Source: Arcicella rosea (lineage in GTDB: Bacteria > Bacteroidota > Bacteroidia > Cytophagales > Spirosomataceae). From it: DNA of 64,000 bases. Position 1 is the stretch's first letter, and each line of letters starts with the position of its first letter. Below, piece after piece: positions 8,177 to 17,335 of this stretch. Position numbers and translations under genes: made by a program. The notes beneath the pieces were generated by a model. It saw only the letters and a program-made list of their open reading frames with translations. It was not told where the DNA came from and ran no database searches. The DNA lies in NCBI RefSeq assembly GCF_014204325.1, contig NZ_JACHKT010000023.1:29697-93696 (forward strand), written 5' to 3'.

Positions 8177-8601
8177 AAAATGTATTTATGGGCATTTTTG
8201 CCTTATTATTAATGGCTTCAAGTTCATTGATGGCACAAAAACAAACAAGTATGAAAGAACACAAAATTGTATTTCATTTATCTACCGCAGATACTTCTGC
8301 TTATCGTTCTTTAACGAAACAATTAAATAATGTTTTGGCAGTTTGGACAGACGCTAAATTAGAAGTAGTGATTCATAACAAAGGCATTGATTTTATGCGG
8401 AAAGATAAAAGTGTTTTAGTCCCAGAAATACAGGCATTGAAAGATAAAGGTGTAGTATTTGCCGTTTGCGAAAATACGATGAAAGCTCAGAAATTATCAA
8501 AAGACCAAATTTTACCACAAGCCATTTATGTTCCTGTTGGTTTGATTGAATTAGCACTGAAACAAGAAGAAGGTTGGTCTTATATTAAAGCAGGGTATTA
8601 A
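8173..8601 (+). CDS. Exported DsrE/DsrF-family sulfur carrier-like protein
   Basis: A 142-residue DsrE-like protein with a signal peptide (MKNVFMGIFALLLMASSSLMA). The fold is recognisable from KIVFHLSTAD at the start and VVFAVCENTMKA, in which Cys99 occupies the place of the active cysteine of DsrE-type sulfur carriers; the C-terminal VPVGLIELALKQEEGWSYIKAGY is typical of the exported DsrE group. It probably acts in the periplasm with the rhodanese lipoprotein and the TsdA-like cytochrome, whose stop codon it overlaps. Function as a persulfide acceptor is inferred from family and context. Confidence 0.85.
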   Translation: MKNVFMGIFALLLMASSSLMAQKQTSMKEHKIVFHLSTADTSAYRSLTKQLNNVLAVWTDAKLEVVIHNKGIDFMRKDKSVLVPEIQALKDKGVVFAVCENTMKAQKLSKDQILPQAIYVPVGLIELALKQEEGWSYIKAGY

Positions 8602-8611
8602 TTTTAATCAG

Positions 8612-8656
8612 TGTAACATTTGTCACAAAACTTGGTTGGCGGTTTTTATAATTTTG
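8612..8656 (+). promoter_or_regulatory. Crp/Fnr-type operator plus -7 box
   Basis: Operator TGTAACATTTGTCACA (8612-8627), the most symmetrical copy (TGTAA-N6-TCACA), followed 22 bp on by TAATTTTG (8649-8656), a match to TAnnTTTG. The porin start codon is at 8682. Confidence 0.68.
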
Positions 8657-8681
8657 AATTAATAACAATTCAAAACCATTA

Positions 8682-10079
8682 ATGAACAAACGATTGAGTG
8701 TCTTTTTGCCCATTATCTTGATGATTTCGATTCAAGGTTTTGGGCAAAATTCTTTGGTTTCCACCGTGAATTCTAAAGATTCTATCAGTATTAAAGATAT
8801 TTTTATCAAAGGAAAGTGGAGTGGACAAAGCAGATTAATGACAATGGCTACCGATAATGAAGCAAATCTTTCCGATTACGCTGCCACAGCCATTGGTTTT
8901 GGCTTGGCTTATCGTACTTTGGCATACAAAGGTTTTCAGTTCGGAATAAGTGCTTTTGTAAACCAAAATATTAATTCCCCAGATTTCACCCAAACAGATT
9001 CTTCAACGAAAGCAGTCAACCGTTATGAAATAGGTTTGTATGATGTTGCGGATGCTAATCGAAAAGATTTTTTGTTTCGTTTACAAGATTTTCACTTAAA
9101 ATATCAATTCAAAAAAGGTACAATCATCTTAGGAAATTATTTACCTAGAAATTTATTTATCAATGCGCAAGATGGCAGAATGTCGTCAACTTATGTGCAA
9201 GGTGTAGGAATAGACTGGAAAGTAAATAAACAATGGAAAATCAAGTCCGATTGGATTTGGCGAATCTCTCCACGTTCTACAACTCATTGGTATTCAATTG
9301 AAAACTCCGTTGGAATTTATCCGACAGGCGTGAATCTGGATGGGAGTAAATCACAATATGCTAATCAAATACAAAGTGCTGGATTGGGAATATTAGAAAT
9401 ATATTATCAACCCAAACCTCAAATTACGATAATTTTAGGCGACATTTTGGTTGAAAATGTTTTCAATACGGCTTATTTGAAAACAGAATACAGCTTGCAA
9501 AAAGTAAAGCATCGTTGGTTTTTTGGCACTTTATTCGTTCGACAAAATGCTACAGGAAATGGCGGAAATGCTGATATTGCCAAAGCTTATTTTCCTGTAA
9601 ATAATCGTTCATTGATTATCAATACTCGTTTGGGATATACTTTTGATACTTGGGAAAGCTCTTTGAATATGGGAAGAATTACGGGCGAAGGACGTTTTTT
9701 AATGCCTAGAGAATGGGGTGTTGAGCAGTTTTATACTTTTTTAGCCAGAGAAAGAAATGAAGGAGCAGGCGATGTTTGGGCTTACTCAGCAAAATTAGGA
9801 AAATCATATTTTAAGAAAACGTTGAAAGTAGAATTGGGCTATGGATATTATCGTTATCCAGATGTGAAAAATACTCGTCTGAACAAATACGGTTTTGCAG
9901 ATTATACACAGTTTGTTGGCAATATCAATTATCAGTTTTCTGGCTTTTTGAAAGGACTTTCTGCACAAGTGTTATTTGTTAGAAAAGACGACAGAGGAGA
10001 AACGTACAGCAATAAACGTTATGTGATTAACAAAGTAAATATGTCGCAATGGAATGTGATTTTCAACTATCAGTTTTAA
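8682..10079 (+). CDS. Outer-membrane beta-barrel porin of the sulfur cluster
   Basis: A 465-residue outer-membrane protein: signal peptide (MNKRLSVFLPIILMISIQGFG), then alternating amphipathic strands with many aromatic residues, ending in the outer-membrane signal-like terminus WNVIFNYQF with a final Phe. The general layout resembles OprD-like porins of Bacteroidota. No plug domain or TonB box is visible, so passive uptake is expected. It has its own Crp-type promoter (8612-8656) and lies last in the sulfur cluster, suggesting a role in admitting sulfur anions or organic substrates; the substrate is inference. A strong bidirectional terminator follows. Confidence 0.75.
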   Translation: MNKRLSVFLPIILMISIQGFGQNSLVSTVNSKDSISIKDIFIKGKWSGQSRLMTMATDNEANLSDYAATAIGFGLAYRTLAYKGFQFGISAFVNQNINSPDFTQTDSSTKAVNRYEIGLYDVADANRKDFLFRLQDFHLKYQFKKGTIILGNYLPRNLFINAQDGRMSSTYVQGVGIDWKVNKQWKIKSDWIWRISPRSTTHWYSIENSVGIYPTGVNLDGSKSQYANQIQSAGLGILEIYYQPKPQITIILGDILVENVFNTAYLKTEYSLQKVKHRWFFGTLFVRQNATGNGGNADIAKAYFPVNNRSLIINTRLGYTFDTWESSLNMGRITGEGRFLMPREWGVEQFYTFLARERNEGAGDVWAYSAKLGKSYFKKTLKVELGYGYYRYPDVKNTRLNKYGFADYTQFVGNINYQFSGFLKGLSAQVLFVRKDDRGETYSNKRYVINKVNMSQWNVIFNYQF

Positions 10080-10081
10080 AA

Positions 10082-10113
10082 TTAGAGGCTGTTTTCAATT
10101 AAAACAGCCTCTA
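10082..10113. terminator. Bidirectional intrinsic terminator
   Basis: Perfect stem TTAGAGGCTGTTTT / AAAACAGCCTCTAA around the loop CAAT, flanked by A and T runs, between the convergent porin and M61 genes. Confidence 0.85.
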
Positions 10114-10119
10114 AAATCA

Positions 10120-11685
10120 TTATTCTCCTAACCAAGATTTCAAAATTTGTTCTTGTAATGGCGTTGGTTTTTCTAATCTTGCAATACTTATTTTTCTTTT
10201 TCCATTTAATTCAATTTCTTCTTTGATTCCTAGTCCAGCGAAGGCTAAATATTTTCGATAATCCAACTCTTTGGTTGTATTAATGTATTCAAAAACATTT
10301 GCTAAGGACAATCCAGCAGCTTGTTCACAAGCAGTTTGGAATTCTGCATCAGTAAAGCCACGATTTAGTTTTTTGTAATATTGCCAGTAAAGCAAACGCA
10401 TTACATCATCCAATGATTTCGTATTTTGACTAGCATTTCTGATAGCGAAATCTAATAATAAACCAACAATTGGCCCTTTATCGTAATACGAAATTGTTTT
10501 GCCTACTTCTTCGCCTTGCGTGCCAAAAGGCCCATCTTTCCAAGTATTATAACTCGCCTGACTCAACGATTGGTAAAAACGTCCATTATTATTTTCTACA
10601 GCATTAATATTATGTTCTAAATTATTAAAAAGCATTTTTTCATCCATCAAACCTGCTCTTTTTACAACCAAATATTCGTAGTAAACCGTCAAGCCTTCAC
10701 TTATCCAAAGTAAATTACTTCTACTTCCTTTATCATAATCAAAAGGACCTAATTCAAAAGGACGAATGCGTTTTACATTATAATGATGGAAGTACTCGTG
10801 TGCCAAAAAATTCATTACTTGTCCCATCGAAGCCGTGGTTGTCAGTCCTGTTCCGTCAAAACTCACCGTTGTATTATTCAAATGTTCAATTCCTCCCCTT
10901 CCTGGTCCAATTCCAATAAAAGTATATTCATTATAGGGAATATCGCCCATGATTTTTACGGCTGAACTAACAATTTTTTCAAGGTTTTCATTGAATAAAT
11001 CACGGTTGAAAGTACCCATTTTATAAGCAATAAATTGATGATTAATACCTTTTACTTTAAAGCTAGGCAAGGATTCTAGTTCGCCAATTAGTAAGGGGCA
11101 ATCATACAAAATATCAAAATCTGGGGCTGTAAATTCATTACTTTTTCCCGCCACTTTATCTAAACCAGTAGCAATAACATGTTTTGGTTGATTGGTTAAA
11201 ACCTTTACACTAACGGGAGTATTCAAAAAACCATCTACATACAAAAAGGTGTTCGGACAAATTACGTAAGCATGTTCACTATCTAAATAACTATTTGCAA
11301 CGAATTGTCTTTTCGTTTTGATGTCATAGCTCACCGTAAAAGTTTTGTTTTTAGCACCAGTAAGTTTCCACGTATTTTCATTGCTTTGTACAATGCTAAG
11401 TTTTTTACCTTGTTGGTCATTTGCCGAAATATTTTCTAGCGATTTGGCATAATCCATTATTTGATAATAGCCCGGCATCCATTTTGGCATTTTTAGCGAT
11501 AAAGTATCTTGCGACCAGCCACTTGCTTTTAATTCTACATGAAAAGTATGATTTTCAGGCTGAGACATTGATAATGTATAAGCTAACGTTCTTTTGTTTT
11601 GAGCCTCAACAGTAAGAGAAATTGTTGAAGAGAAGATTAACAATATGAGTGAAATAAATTTTGGGAATGTGTTAGTTTTTTTCAT
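10120..11685 (-). CDS. M61-family metallopeptidase (glycyl aminopeptidase-like)
   Basis: A 521-residue exported peptidase. After a signal peptide (~1-28, ending VEAQ) comes the beta-sandwich N-domain, then GGIEHLN (264-270), the zinc site HEYFH (296-300) and the third ligand Glu330 in WISEGLTVYYEYLV, the signature of family M61. Typical M61 proteins run to ~600 residues with a C-terminal PDZ domain. Here the sequence stops soon after the end of the catalytic domain, so the PDZ domain is missing or vestigial. Likely periplasmic or surface-located. It is monocistronic, converging with the porin. Confidence 0.88.
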   Translation of the reverse strand: MKKTNTFPKFISLILLIFSSTISLTVEAQNKRTLAYTLSMSQPENHTFHVELKASGWSQDTLSLKMPKWMPGYYQIMDYAKSLENISANDQQGKKLSIVQSNENTWKLTGAKNKTFTVSYDIKTKRQFVANSYLDSEHAYVICPNTFLYVDGFLNTPVSVKVLTNQPKHVIATGLDKVAGKSNEFTAPDFDILYDCPLLIGELESLPSFKVKGINHQFIAYKMGTFNRDLFNENLEKIVSSAVKIMGDIPYNEYTFIGIGPGRGGIEHLNNTTVSFDGTGLTTTASMGQVMNFLAHEYFHHYNVKRIRPFELGPFDYDKGSRSNLLWISEGLTVYYEYLVVKRAGLMDEKMLFNNLEHNINAVENNNGRFYQSLSQASYNTWKDGPFGTQGEEVGKTISYYDKGPIVGLLLDFAIRNASQNTKSLDDVMRLLYWQYYKKLNRGFTDAEFQTACEQAAGLSLANVFEYINTTKELDYRKYLAFAGLGIKEEIELNGKRKISIARLEKPTPLQEQILKSWLGE

Positions 11686-11812
11686 TTCGATAAAAAGCCT
11701 TGTTGAAGAAGATGAATTTTAGTTGGTTTAATCATCAAATATTCATCATTATTCTTGAAAGACAAAGGATTACTCAAAATTCAGGTAATTATACTTAATG
11801 ATGGGTTGAGGG

Positions 11813-12049
11813 CTATTTAATCAAAAGGCAATTCTTCATTAAATCCATTGCATATTTAATGTAGCCTGTTTCGATGGATTTTTTACCGTTGATGATAGCG
11901 TAAAAAGTATTCACTTGAGATTCCTGTAAGGATAAATGTTTCATCATGGAATCTCTGAATCTGCCCGACCTAAATTTTGCATTTCGCCCTCTTTGAAGGG
12001 TTTTCCATTGTGCTGTTAAGATGGCTGGGACAAATGCTTTTTCTTCCAT
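11813..12049 (-). CDS. Small conserved-looking protein of unknown function
   Basis: A 78-residue protein read from the ATG at 12049 (MEEKAFVPAILTAQWKTLQR). An extension to 12139 is open but its translation is AT-rich and without a second ATG-preceded signal, so the shorter form is chosen. The protein is basic in the middle (RGRNAKFRSGRF) and ends KNCLLIK; there is no signal peptide or membrane segment. I do not recognise the family. The basic middle segment would be compatible with nucleic-acid binding, but this is weak. It stands alone between the M61 gene and the fructan locus. Confidence 0.5.
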   Translation of the reverse strand: MEEKAFVPAILTAQWKTLQRGRNAKFRSGRFRDSMMKHLSLQESQVNTFYAIINGKKSIETGYIKYAMDLMKNCLLIK

Positions 12050-12194
12050 AATGATGATTAAATTCTGGTGCAATTTACGATTTAAGTAGTGATTTATAAA
12101 TAGTGATACAAATTTGTATTTTAAGTCTTTAATTATCAATTATTTACGATAAATAAAACTGTACTGATTACTTCTTTATTTTTTCCTAGAACAA

Positions 12195-12228
12195 GAAAAA
12201 AGATAGCCCTCACGAGACTATCTTTTTT
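12195..12228 (-). terminator. Terminator of the fructan susD operon
   Basis: Stem AAAAAGATAG / CTATCTTTTTT with an 11-nt loop and T run, 100 bp beyond the susD-like stop codon in the minus orientation. Confidence 0.75.
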
Positions 12229-12298
12229 GCAGTAATAACCCAATTTATTCAAATATTAATGACTCTTCATCAGCATTTTAGAGTGCAGCATCGGGCTA

Positions 12299-12328
12299 CT
12301 CATAATTCACAACTCACAATTCATCACG
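12299..12328. repeat. Heptameric intergenic repeat (AATTCAC type)
   Basis: Heptads AATTCAC, AACTCAC, AATTCAT in tandem just after the susD-like stop codon. A related run is at 22676-22703. Confidence 0.6.
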
Positions 12329-12329
12329 C

Positions 12330-14036
12330 TTAATACCCTGGATTTTGTTTATACAAACCGTTAGTGAAAGTAATTTCAGCTTGTGGAATCGGTAAATACT
12401 CATCTCTTCCTGCGGTAAATTTCGCTGTTGCCAAGTAAGTTCTTTTTGCTTTTTCTACATTGATGTAGGCATTCAAGGTTGGTTCTGCAATGCCCCAACG
12501 TACTAAATCAAAGAAACGTGAACCTTCTGTAGCAAACTCTAAACGACGCTCCCATTGCAAAGCTTTACGAGCAAAATCTTGTGTCCAACCTGTTGTTGAA
12601 TATTGTTTTACATTGTATTTTGATGCAAAAGTGCCATCAACTTTTTTCAATCTACCAGTACTTTCTGAGGCTCTTTTTCTTACTTGATTGATTAATGCCA
12701 AAGCTCTGTCTTGCTGTCCTAATTCTATATACGCTTCTGCTTGAATCAATAAAATATCATCATAACGAAGAATATCGTAGTTTTTGGCAGTTCCCATAAA
12801 TGGTCCTAGCTTGAAGTATGAACCGCTTGTTGCTAATTGTTGAAACCGCATCGAGTGGAAATTTCCATAAACACCCGCATCACGCACCCAGCTATTACTA
12901 AAAGGTTTTGTGTTATCATACTTGTATGGATGTCCGTCAATACCAACGGTATGGTCAAGGCGTGGGTCAACTGTTGCCGTTGACAAATCTACATTCCCCG
13001 TATTAAAAGTATCAAATTTTGGCAAACCATTTTCATCCGTTGTGTGTGCATTTACCAAGTTTTGGCTTGGTGCATGGAAACCGCAACAGCCATATTGTGG
13101 TGCACCGTGTGGGTAATTCAAGCCATCTTCAAAACTCAAACGACCAGCAGTTGTTCCATCATTGATTGTAAACTGAATCGCAAAGATTGATTCTGGGCCA
13201 TTTTCAGTTTCAGGCACAAAATTTTCTGCAATATCATTACTCAAACTGTACTTTCCTGATGAAATCACAGCTTGTGTTAAATTCACTACTTCTTGCAATC
13301 TCGTTTTATTGATAGTCGTTACTTTATGATTACCGTCTTGCTCATAAGCTTGATACAATTTTAATTTTGCCAAATACGCTTGTGCCGCTACTTTGTTTGC
13401 TCTTCCAATTTCAGCTTGATTTACTGGTAAATTATCGACTGCAAATTGAAAGTCAGCCGCAATTTTATTCCAAGATTCATCATTGCTTAACGTATTTGAT
13501 ACTTTCAGAATATCTGCTTCAGTCGCTGTCTCGTCAAAAATTGGAATATTTTTGTACAAAAGCTTCATCGTAAAATAACTGTGTGCTCTCAAGAAACGTA
13601 ATTCTGCCAGACGAATCTTTTTATTCGGAAAACTTGTTTCAGAAAGCGTATTTACAGCACGCAAAGCCACATTACATCTTGAAATTGACTTAAAAAGGTT
13701 TTGCCAAGTACGTGTTACAAACGAACCCATTGTTGGCGTAACCAAATTATAATGCTCTAAAGCATCAATTTCACCAACGTCGCCAGTACCGCCACCGCCT
13801 TTATAGGCATCGTCTGAACGAACACTTCCATAAACCCAATTGCTATAGATTGGACCAATCATGTCGCCATTACCTATTGCCGCATAAGCTGAAGTAACCA
13901 AGCCATCAATGGCTGTTGGAGACGTTAAATCTGAGGATGATAACACACCCGTTGGCGTGTATTCAAGGGTATCTTTACAAGCATTTAAAGTAAGTAAGCC
14001 TGTCACTAATATGAGGGAAAATATCTTCTTTTTCAT
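12330..14036 (-). CDS. SusD-family glycan-binding lipoprotein of the fructan locus
   Basis: A 568-residue SusD-like outer-membrane lipoprotein. The lipobox is TLNAC with Cys20, followed by KDTLEYTPTG and a domain built from tetratricopeptide-like helices (e.g. AELRFLRAHSYFTMKLLYKNIPIFDE, around 140-170). The C-terminal part has the usual LQWERRLEFATEGSRFFDLVRWG and ends LPIPQAEITFTNGLYKQNPGY. It would bind fructan oligosaccharides at the cell surface and cap the SusC partner encoded 134 bp upstream. The specificity is inferred from the neighbouring fructokinase and GH32 genes. Confidence 0.92.
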   Translation of the reverse strand: MKKKIFSLILVTGLLTLNACKDTLEYTPTGVLSSSDLTSPTAIDGLVTSAYAAIGNGDMIGPIYSNWVYGSVRSDDAYKGGGGTGDVGEIDALEHYNLVTPTMGSFVTRTWQNLFKSISRCNVALRAVNTLSETSFPNKKIRLAELRFLRAHSYFTMKLLYKNIPIFDETATEADILKVSNTLSNDESWNKIAADFQFAVDNLPVNQAEIGRANKVAAQAYLAKLKLYQAYEQDGNHKVTTINKTRLQEVVNLTQAVISSGKYSLSNDIAENFVPETENGPESIFAIQFTINDGTTAGRLSFEDGLNYPHGAPQYGCCGFHAPSQNLVNAHTTDENGLPKFDTFNTGNVDLSTATVDPRLDHTVGIDGHPYKYDNTKPFSNSWVRDAGVYGNFHSMRFQQLATSGSYFKLGPFMGTAKNYDILRYDDILLIQAEAYIELGQQDRALALINQVRKRASESTGRLKKVDGTFASKYNVKQYSTTGWTQDFARKALQWERRLEFATEGSRFFDLVRWGIAEPTLNAYINVEKAKRTYLATAKFTAGRDEYLPIPQAEITFTNGLYKQNPGY

Positions 14037-14054
14037 TTTTTGAATCTGTTTTAA

Positions 14055-14170
14055 AAGCTGTCGGACTTCGGAAGCCAGCTTTCAGCTTTAAAATTTATAC
14101 AACAACTACTTTTGAATAGTATTAATGCTAATCATTTATCAAGAAAAGCTGACATCCGATAGCTGAATGC
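14055..14170. repeat. Heptameric intergenic repeats between susC and susD
   Basis: The susC-susD spacer holds two heptad runs, one at about 14055-14090 (GCTGTCG, GACTTCG, GAAGCCA, GCTTTCA..) and one at about 14146-14170 (AGCTGAC, ATCCGAT, AGCTGAA). They belong to the same class as the repeats in the kdp spacers. Confidence 0.5.
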
Positions 14171-17100
14171 CTAGAATGACGCATTAACACCAAATGTGAA
14201 CGTTTGCGGAATTGGTACTGGACCAAGGTCTATGCGTTCTGGGTCTGGACTTTGGTAGCTACTGCTTTTAATCCAGAATAAGTTTTCAGCCATTACAAAG
14301 AAGCGAAGTCTTGAGAAAACCGTCTTTGTTGGAAGCGTATAACCCAATTGGACATTACGTAATTTGAAGTAAGAAGTATTTACCATGAAGTAATCAGAAG
14401 TACGTCCTTCGTTGTTGTTATCTTTCAAAGTCAAAGCTGGAACAGTTGTATTAGTGTTTTGAGGTGTCCAACCATTGAATACTCCTGGTCCAACATTTTC
14501 TCTACCTTTCATCAAGTTATTGAACAAAGTATAAACATCAAAACCTGTTCTACCTGCTACTCCTGAACCAAAAATGGCGATGTCAAAATTTTTGTAAGAA
14601 GCATCAATTCTTAAACCATATTCAAGTGCTGGAAGTGTTGTGCCAATCCAAGTTCTATCTAAATCGTCAATTCTTCCATCGCTATTAATATCTACGTAAC
14701 GAATTCTACCCGGCCCAGCTCCTACTTGTGCAGGTGCAGCATCAACTTCTGCTTGCGATTGAAAAAGTCCGTTTGTTTTATATCCAAAAATATCAAATTG
14801 TGAATGTCCGATAATGGTATTAACCAAGTTTCCTGCATAAGCTGGACGAACATTTTCTGGTAAATCCGTGATTTTATCTCTGAAATGTGCAAAGTTTGCC
14901 GTTACGTTATACTTCAATCCATTTTCAATTTCTCCGTGATAACCCAATACAAATTCCCAACCTTTGTTAGATTTTGATGCACCGTTTACAGCTTTCGATT
15001 GTCCTTCGCCTAAAGCCGAAGCGACTGGAGGAGTAATTAAAATACCAGATGTTTTACGAGAAAAATAATCGAATGAACCAGAGATTTTATTGTTCAAGAA
15101 AGCAAAGTCAATCCCTGCGTTGATTTCTTCTGTACTTTCCCATTTCAAGGCAGAATTCGCTGCTTGTGTTTGTACAAAACCAGAAGGTAAAGTTCCAGTA
15201 TTAGCACCCGACAAAGAGTATGCTGTACCAATATTCATATATTGCTCCCAGAAACCGCCTACTAATTGTGCTTGCGTAGTTCCATATCTTGTATCAAATA
15301 ATCCAAAACGAGCTAAATCTCCGATTTGTTGGTTACCAACACGTCCTACTCCTACTCTTGCTTTTAATTCTGTGAACAATTTACTGTTTTTCATGAAATT
15401 CTCTTGGTCGAGTCTCCAACCAAAAGATGCCGCAGGGAAAATACCATATCGGTTATCTGTACCAAAACGAGAAGACCCATCACGGCGAATCGTCAATGCT
15501 AACAAATATTTATCTTCTAAATTATAATCCACACGACCAAACTGAGAGAACAAACGATGACCCGTTGAACCACCAGAAACCGTTGTATTTCCAGTACCAG
15601 CATTCAACGTAAAGTAATCTTCTGTTTGCAAAGCATAGCCTTCTTTTTTGGTAGTTTGGAAATCTAAATCTGTTTTGATGTATTCTGTTCCTACCAAAAA
15701 TTTAAAGTGATGGTCTGTATTCAAATCCCAGTTATAACGTAAAGTATTCGACCAAGTAGTACTGATGAAATGGTTTTGGTCGAAAAGTAAGCTGTTTGTA
15801 GTACGGTTGAAAGCTCCTTCCGAGAACGTTGGCGTAATTACTTTGTTCAAATATCTTGAATCGTCTGCACCAATATTACTTTTGAAAAACAAGTTTTTAA
15901 TTGGTTGAACTTCGATAAAAATATTTCCGAAAGTGCTCAAACGATTCGCATTGTTCCATTTTGCAATGTCTTGCATGTGCAATGGGTTATTTCTATCTGA
16001 ATATCCACCACCAGAAGCACCCGCATAAGTAACACCATCTTTTTGATACACTGGAATAGTTGGTACAAGCGTAACCGCTAAACCTGTTGTACTAGCACCA
16101 CCCAAATCGGTAGAAGTTAAAGTTTCATTTGAATTGGCAATACGCAAACTAAAACCAATTTTTAATTTATCATCAAAAGCACGAGTAATAGCATTGATAC
16201 TTCCATTAATACGGTCATAATTGGTAAATTTCAACATCCCCGTGTTTTTCAATTGACCAAAGTTTACTTCAATGGAAGAAGTTTTATTTCCCGTTGAAAT
16301 CGTAAAGTCATTTCTTGTTACAATACCTGTTTTGTACATTACATCTTGCCAATCTGTATCGCCAGCAGGAGTATTTGGGTCGCCACCAACGAATGGTTTT
16401 ACCGAAACACCATTCAAAATTGGGTTAGTAAAGCTCTTATTCCAATCGAAACTATAGATTTCTCCATAACCAGCAGCAGGGTCTTGTCCGTCGTTTACTG
16501 AAGCTTGCCAAAGTGCTCTTCCTCTGTCAACAGCATTCAACATTTTAAAACGCATTGCTTTTTCTGACTGAACAGAAACGCTACTATTGAATTGGAATTC
16601 AACTTTTCCATTGGTATTTCCGCCATTTTTTGTCGTAACGATAATTACACCGTTAGAAGCTCTAGCACCATAAATTGATTCCGCAGAAGCATCTTTCAAT
16701 ACTTGTACTGATTCAATATTGGTAGGACTGATGTTTTGGAATACTTCTGGACGAGTAGTAGGAATTCCGTCGATGATATAAAGTGGGTCGTTATTTCCCA
16801 AAGTATTTGCTCCACGGATTAAGATTCGGCTATTTGAACCATTCGGAGAACCATCTTTTTCAATATACAAACCAGCCACACGACCTTGCAAAGATTGCAT
16901 CGGGTTACCTGAACTGATATTTTTTAACGGTTTCATATCTACGACGGCAACTGCTCCTGTTAAATCTTGCTTTTTAGAAGAAGTATAACCTACTACTACA
17001 ACTTCACTCAATTCCTTACCAGCAGTAAGTGAAATCACGATGTTGCTGAGTCCTTTAATTGAAACTTCTTTGCTGTTGTAACCTACGTAAGAAACTGATA

Positions 17101-17311
17101 ATGAAGTAGCATTTTCTGGTACTGTTAAAGTAAAAGTACCATCGGCATTACTTGTAACGCCCTTTGAAGTGCCTGTGATGAGTACGTTTGCCCCAATAAG
17201 GACTTCGTTCGATTCCGCTGCGATTACCTTACCCGTTATCGTTCTTTGCTGAGCAAAGGCAAAATGAGTCGTAATAAACAGCATGATGATGCTGAGTAAA
17301 AAGTTTTTCAT
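14171..17311 (-). CDS. SusC-family TonB-dependent transporter of the fructan locus
   Basis: A 1046-residue outer-membrane transporter. Signal peptide (1-20, ending FAFAQ), carboxypeptidase-regulatory-like domain (ITGKVIAAESNEVLIGANVLI.. to about 95), TonB-box region with ELSEVVVVGY (~101-110), plug with the LYIIDGIP and SIYGARASNGVIIVTTK motifs (about 175-230), then a barrel ending TFTFGVNASF. No STN domain is present, in keeping with control by the HTCS encoded upstream and not by an anti-sigma factor. It would import fructan oligosaccharides using TonB energy. It lies 24 bp after the fructokinase gene, so the four genes from transporter to susD look like one operon. Confidence 0.94.
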   Translation of the reverse strand: MKNFLLSIIMLFITTHFAFAQQRTITGKVIAAESNEVLIGANVLITGTSKGVTSNADGTFTLTVPENATSLSVSYVGYNSKEVSIKGLSNIVISLTAGKELSEVVVVGYTSSKKQDLTGAVAVVDMKPLKNISSGNPMQSLQGRVAGLYIEKDGSPNGSNSRILIRGANTLGNNDPLYIIDGIPTTRPEVFQNISPTNIESVQVLKDASAESIYGARASNGVIIVTTKNGGNTNGKVEFQFNSSVSVQSEKAMRFKMLNAVDRGRALWQASVNDGQDPAAGYGEIYSFDWNKSFTNPILNGVSVKPFVGGDPNTPAGDTDWQDVMYKTGIVTRNDFTISTGNKTSSIEVNFGQLKNTGMLKFTNYDRINGSINAITRAFDDKLKIGFSLRIANSNETLTSTDLGGASTTGLAVTLVPTIPVYQKDGVTYAGASGGGYSDRNNPLHMQDIAKWNNANRLSTFGNIFIEVQPIKNLFFKSNIGADDSRYLNKVITPTFSEGAFNRTTNSLLFDQNHFISTTWSNTLRYNWDLNTDHHFKFLVGTEYIKTDLDFQTTKKEGYALQTEDYFTLNAGTGNTTVSGGSTGHRLFSQFGRVDYNLEDKYLLALTIRRDGSSRFGTDNRYGIFPAASFGWRLDQENFMKNSKLFTELKARVGVGRVGNQQIGDLARFGLFDTRYGTTQAQLVGGFWEQYMNIGTAYSLSGANTGTLPSGFVQTQAANSALKWESTEEINAGIDFAFLNNKISGSFDYFSRKTSGILITPPVASALGEGQSKAVNGASKSNKGWEFVLGYHGEIENGLKYNVTANFAHFRDKITDLPENVRPAYAGNLVNTIIGHSQFDIFGYKTNGLFQSQAEVDAAPAQVGAGPGRIRYVDINSDGRIDDLDRTWIGTTLPALEYGLRIDASYKNFDIAIFGSGVAGRTGFDVYTLFNNLMKGRENVGPGVFNGWTPQNTNTTVPALTLKDNNNEGRTSDYFMVNTSYFKLRNVQLGYTLPTKTVFSRLRFFVMAENLFWIKSSSYQSPDPERIDLGPVPIPQTFTFGVNASF

Positions 17312-17335
17312 GTTGAAATTGTTTAATTAAAAAGG

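Noticed and set aside
15090..15527. A 145-codon frame on the opposite strand inside the fructan susC gene, and similar long opposite-strand frames inside kdpB, PQQ dehydrogenase and SulP genes.
   Set aside because: They are shadows of well-supported genes, with no family features of their own.
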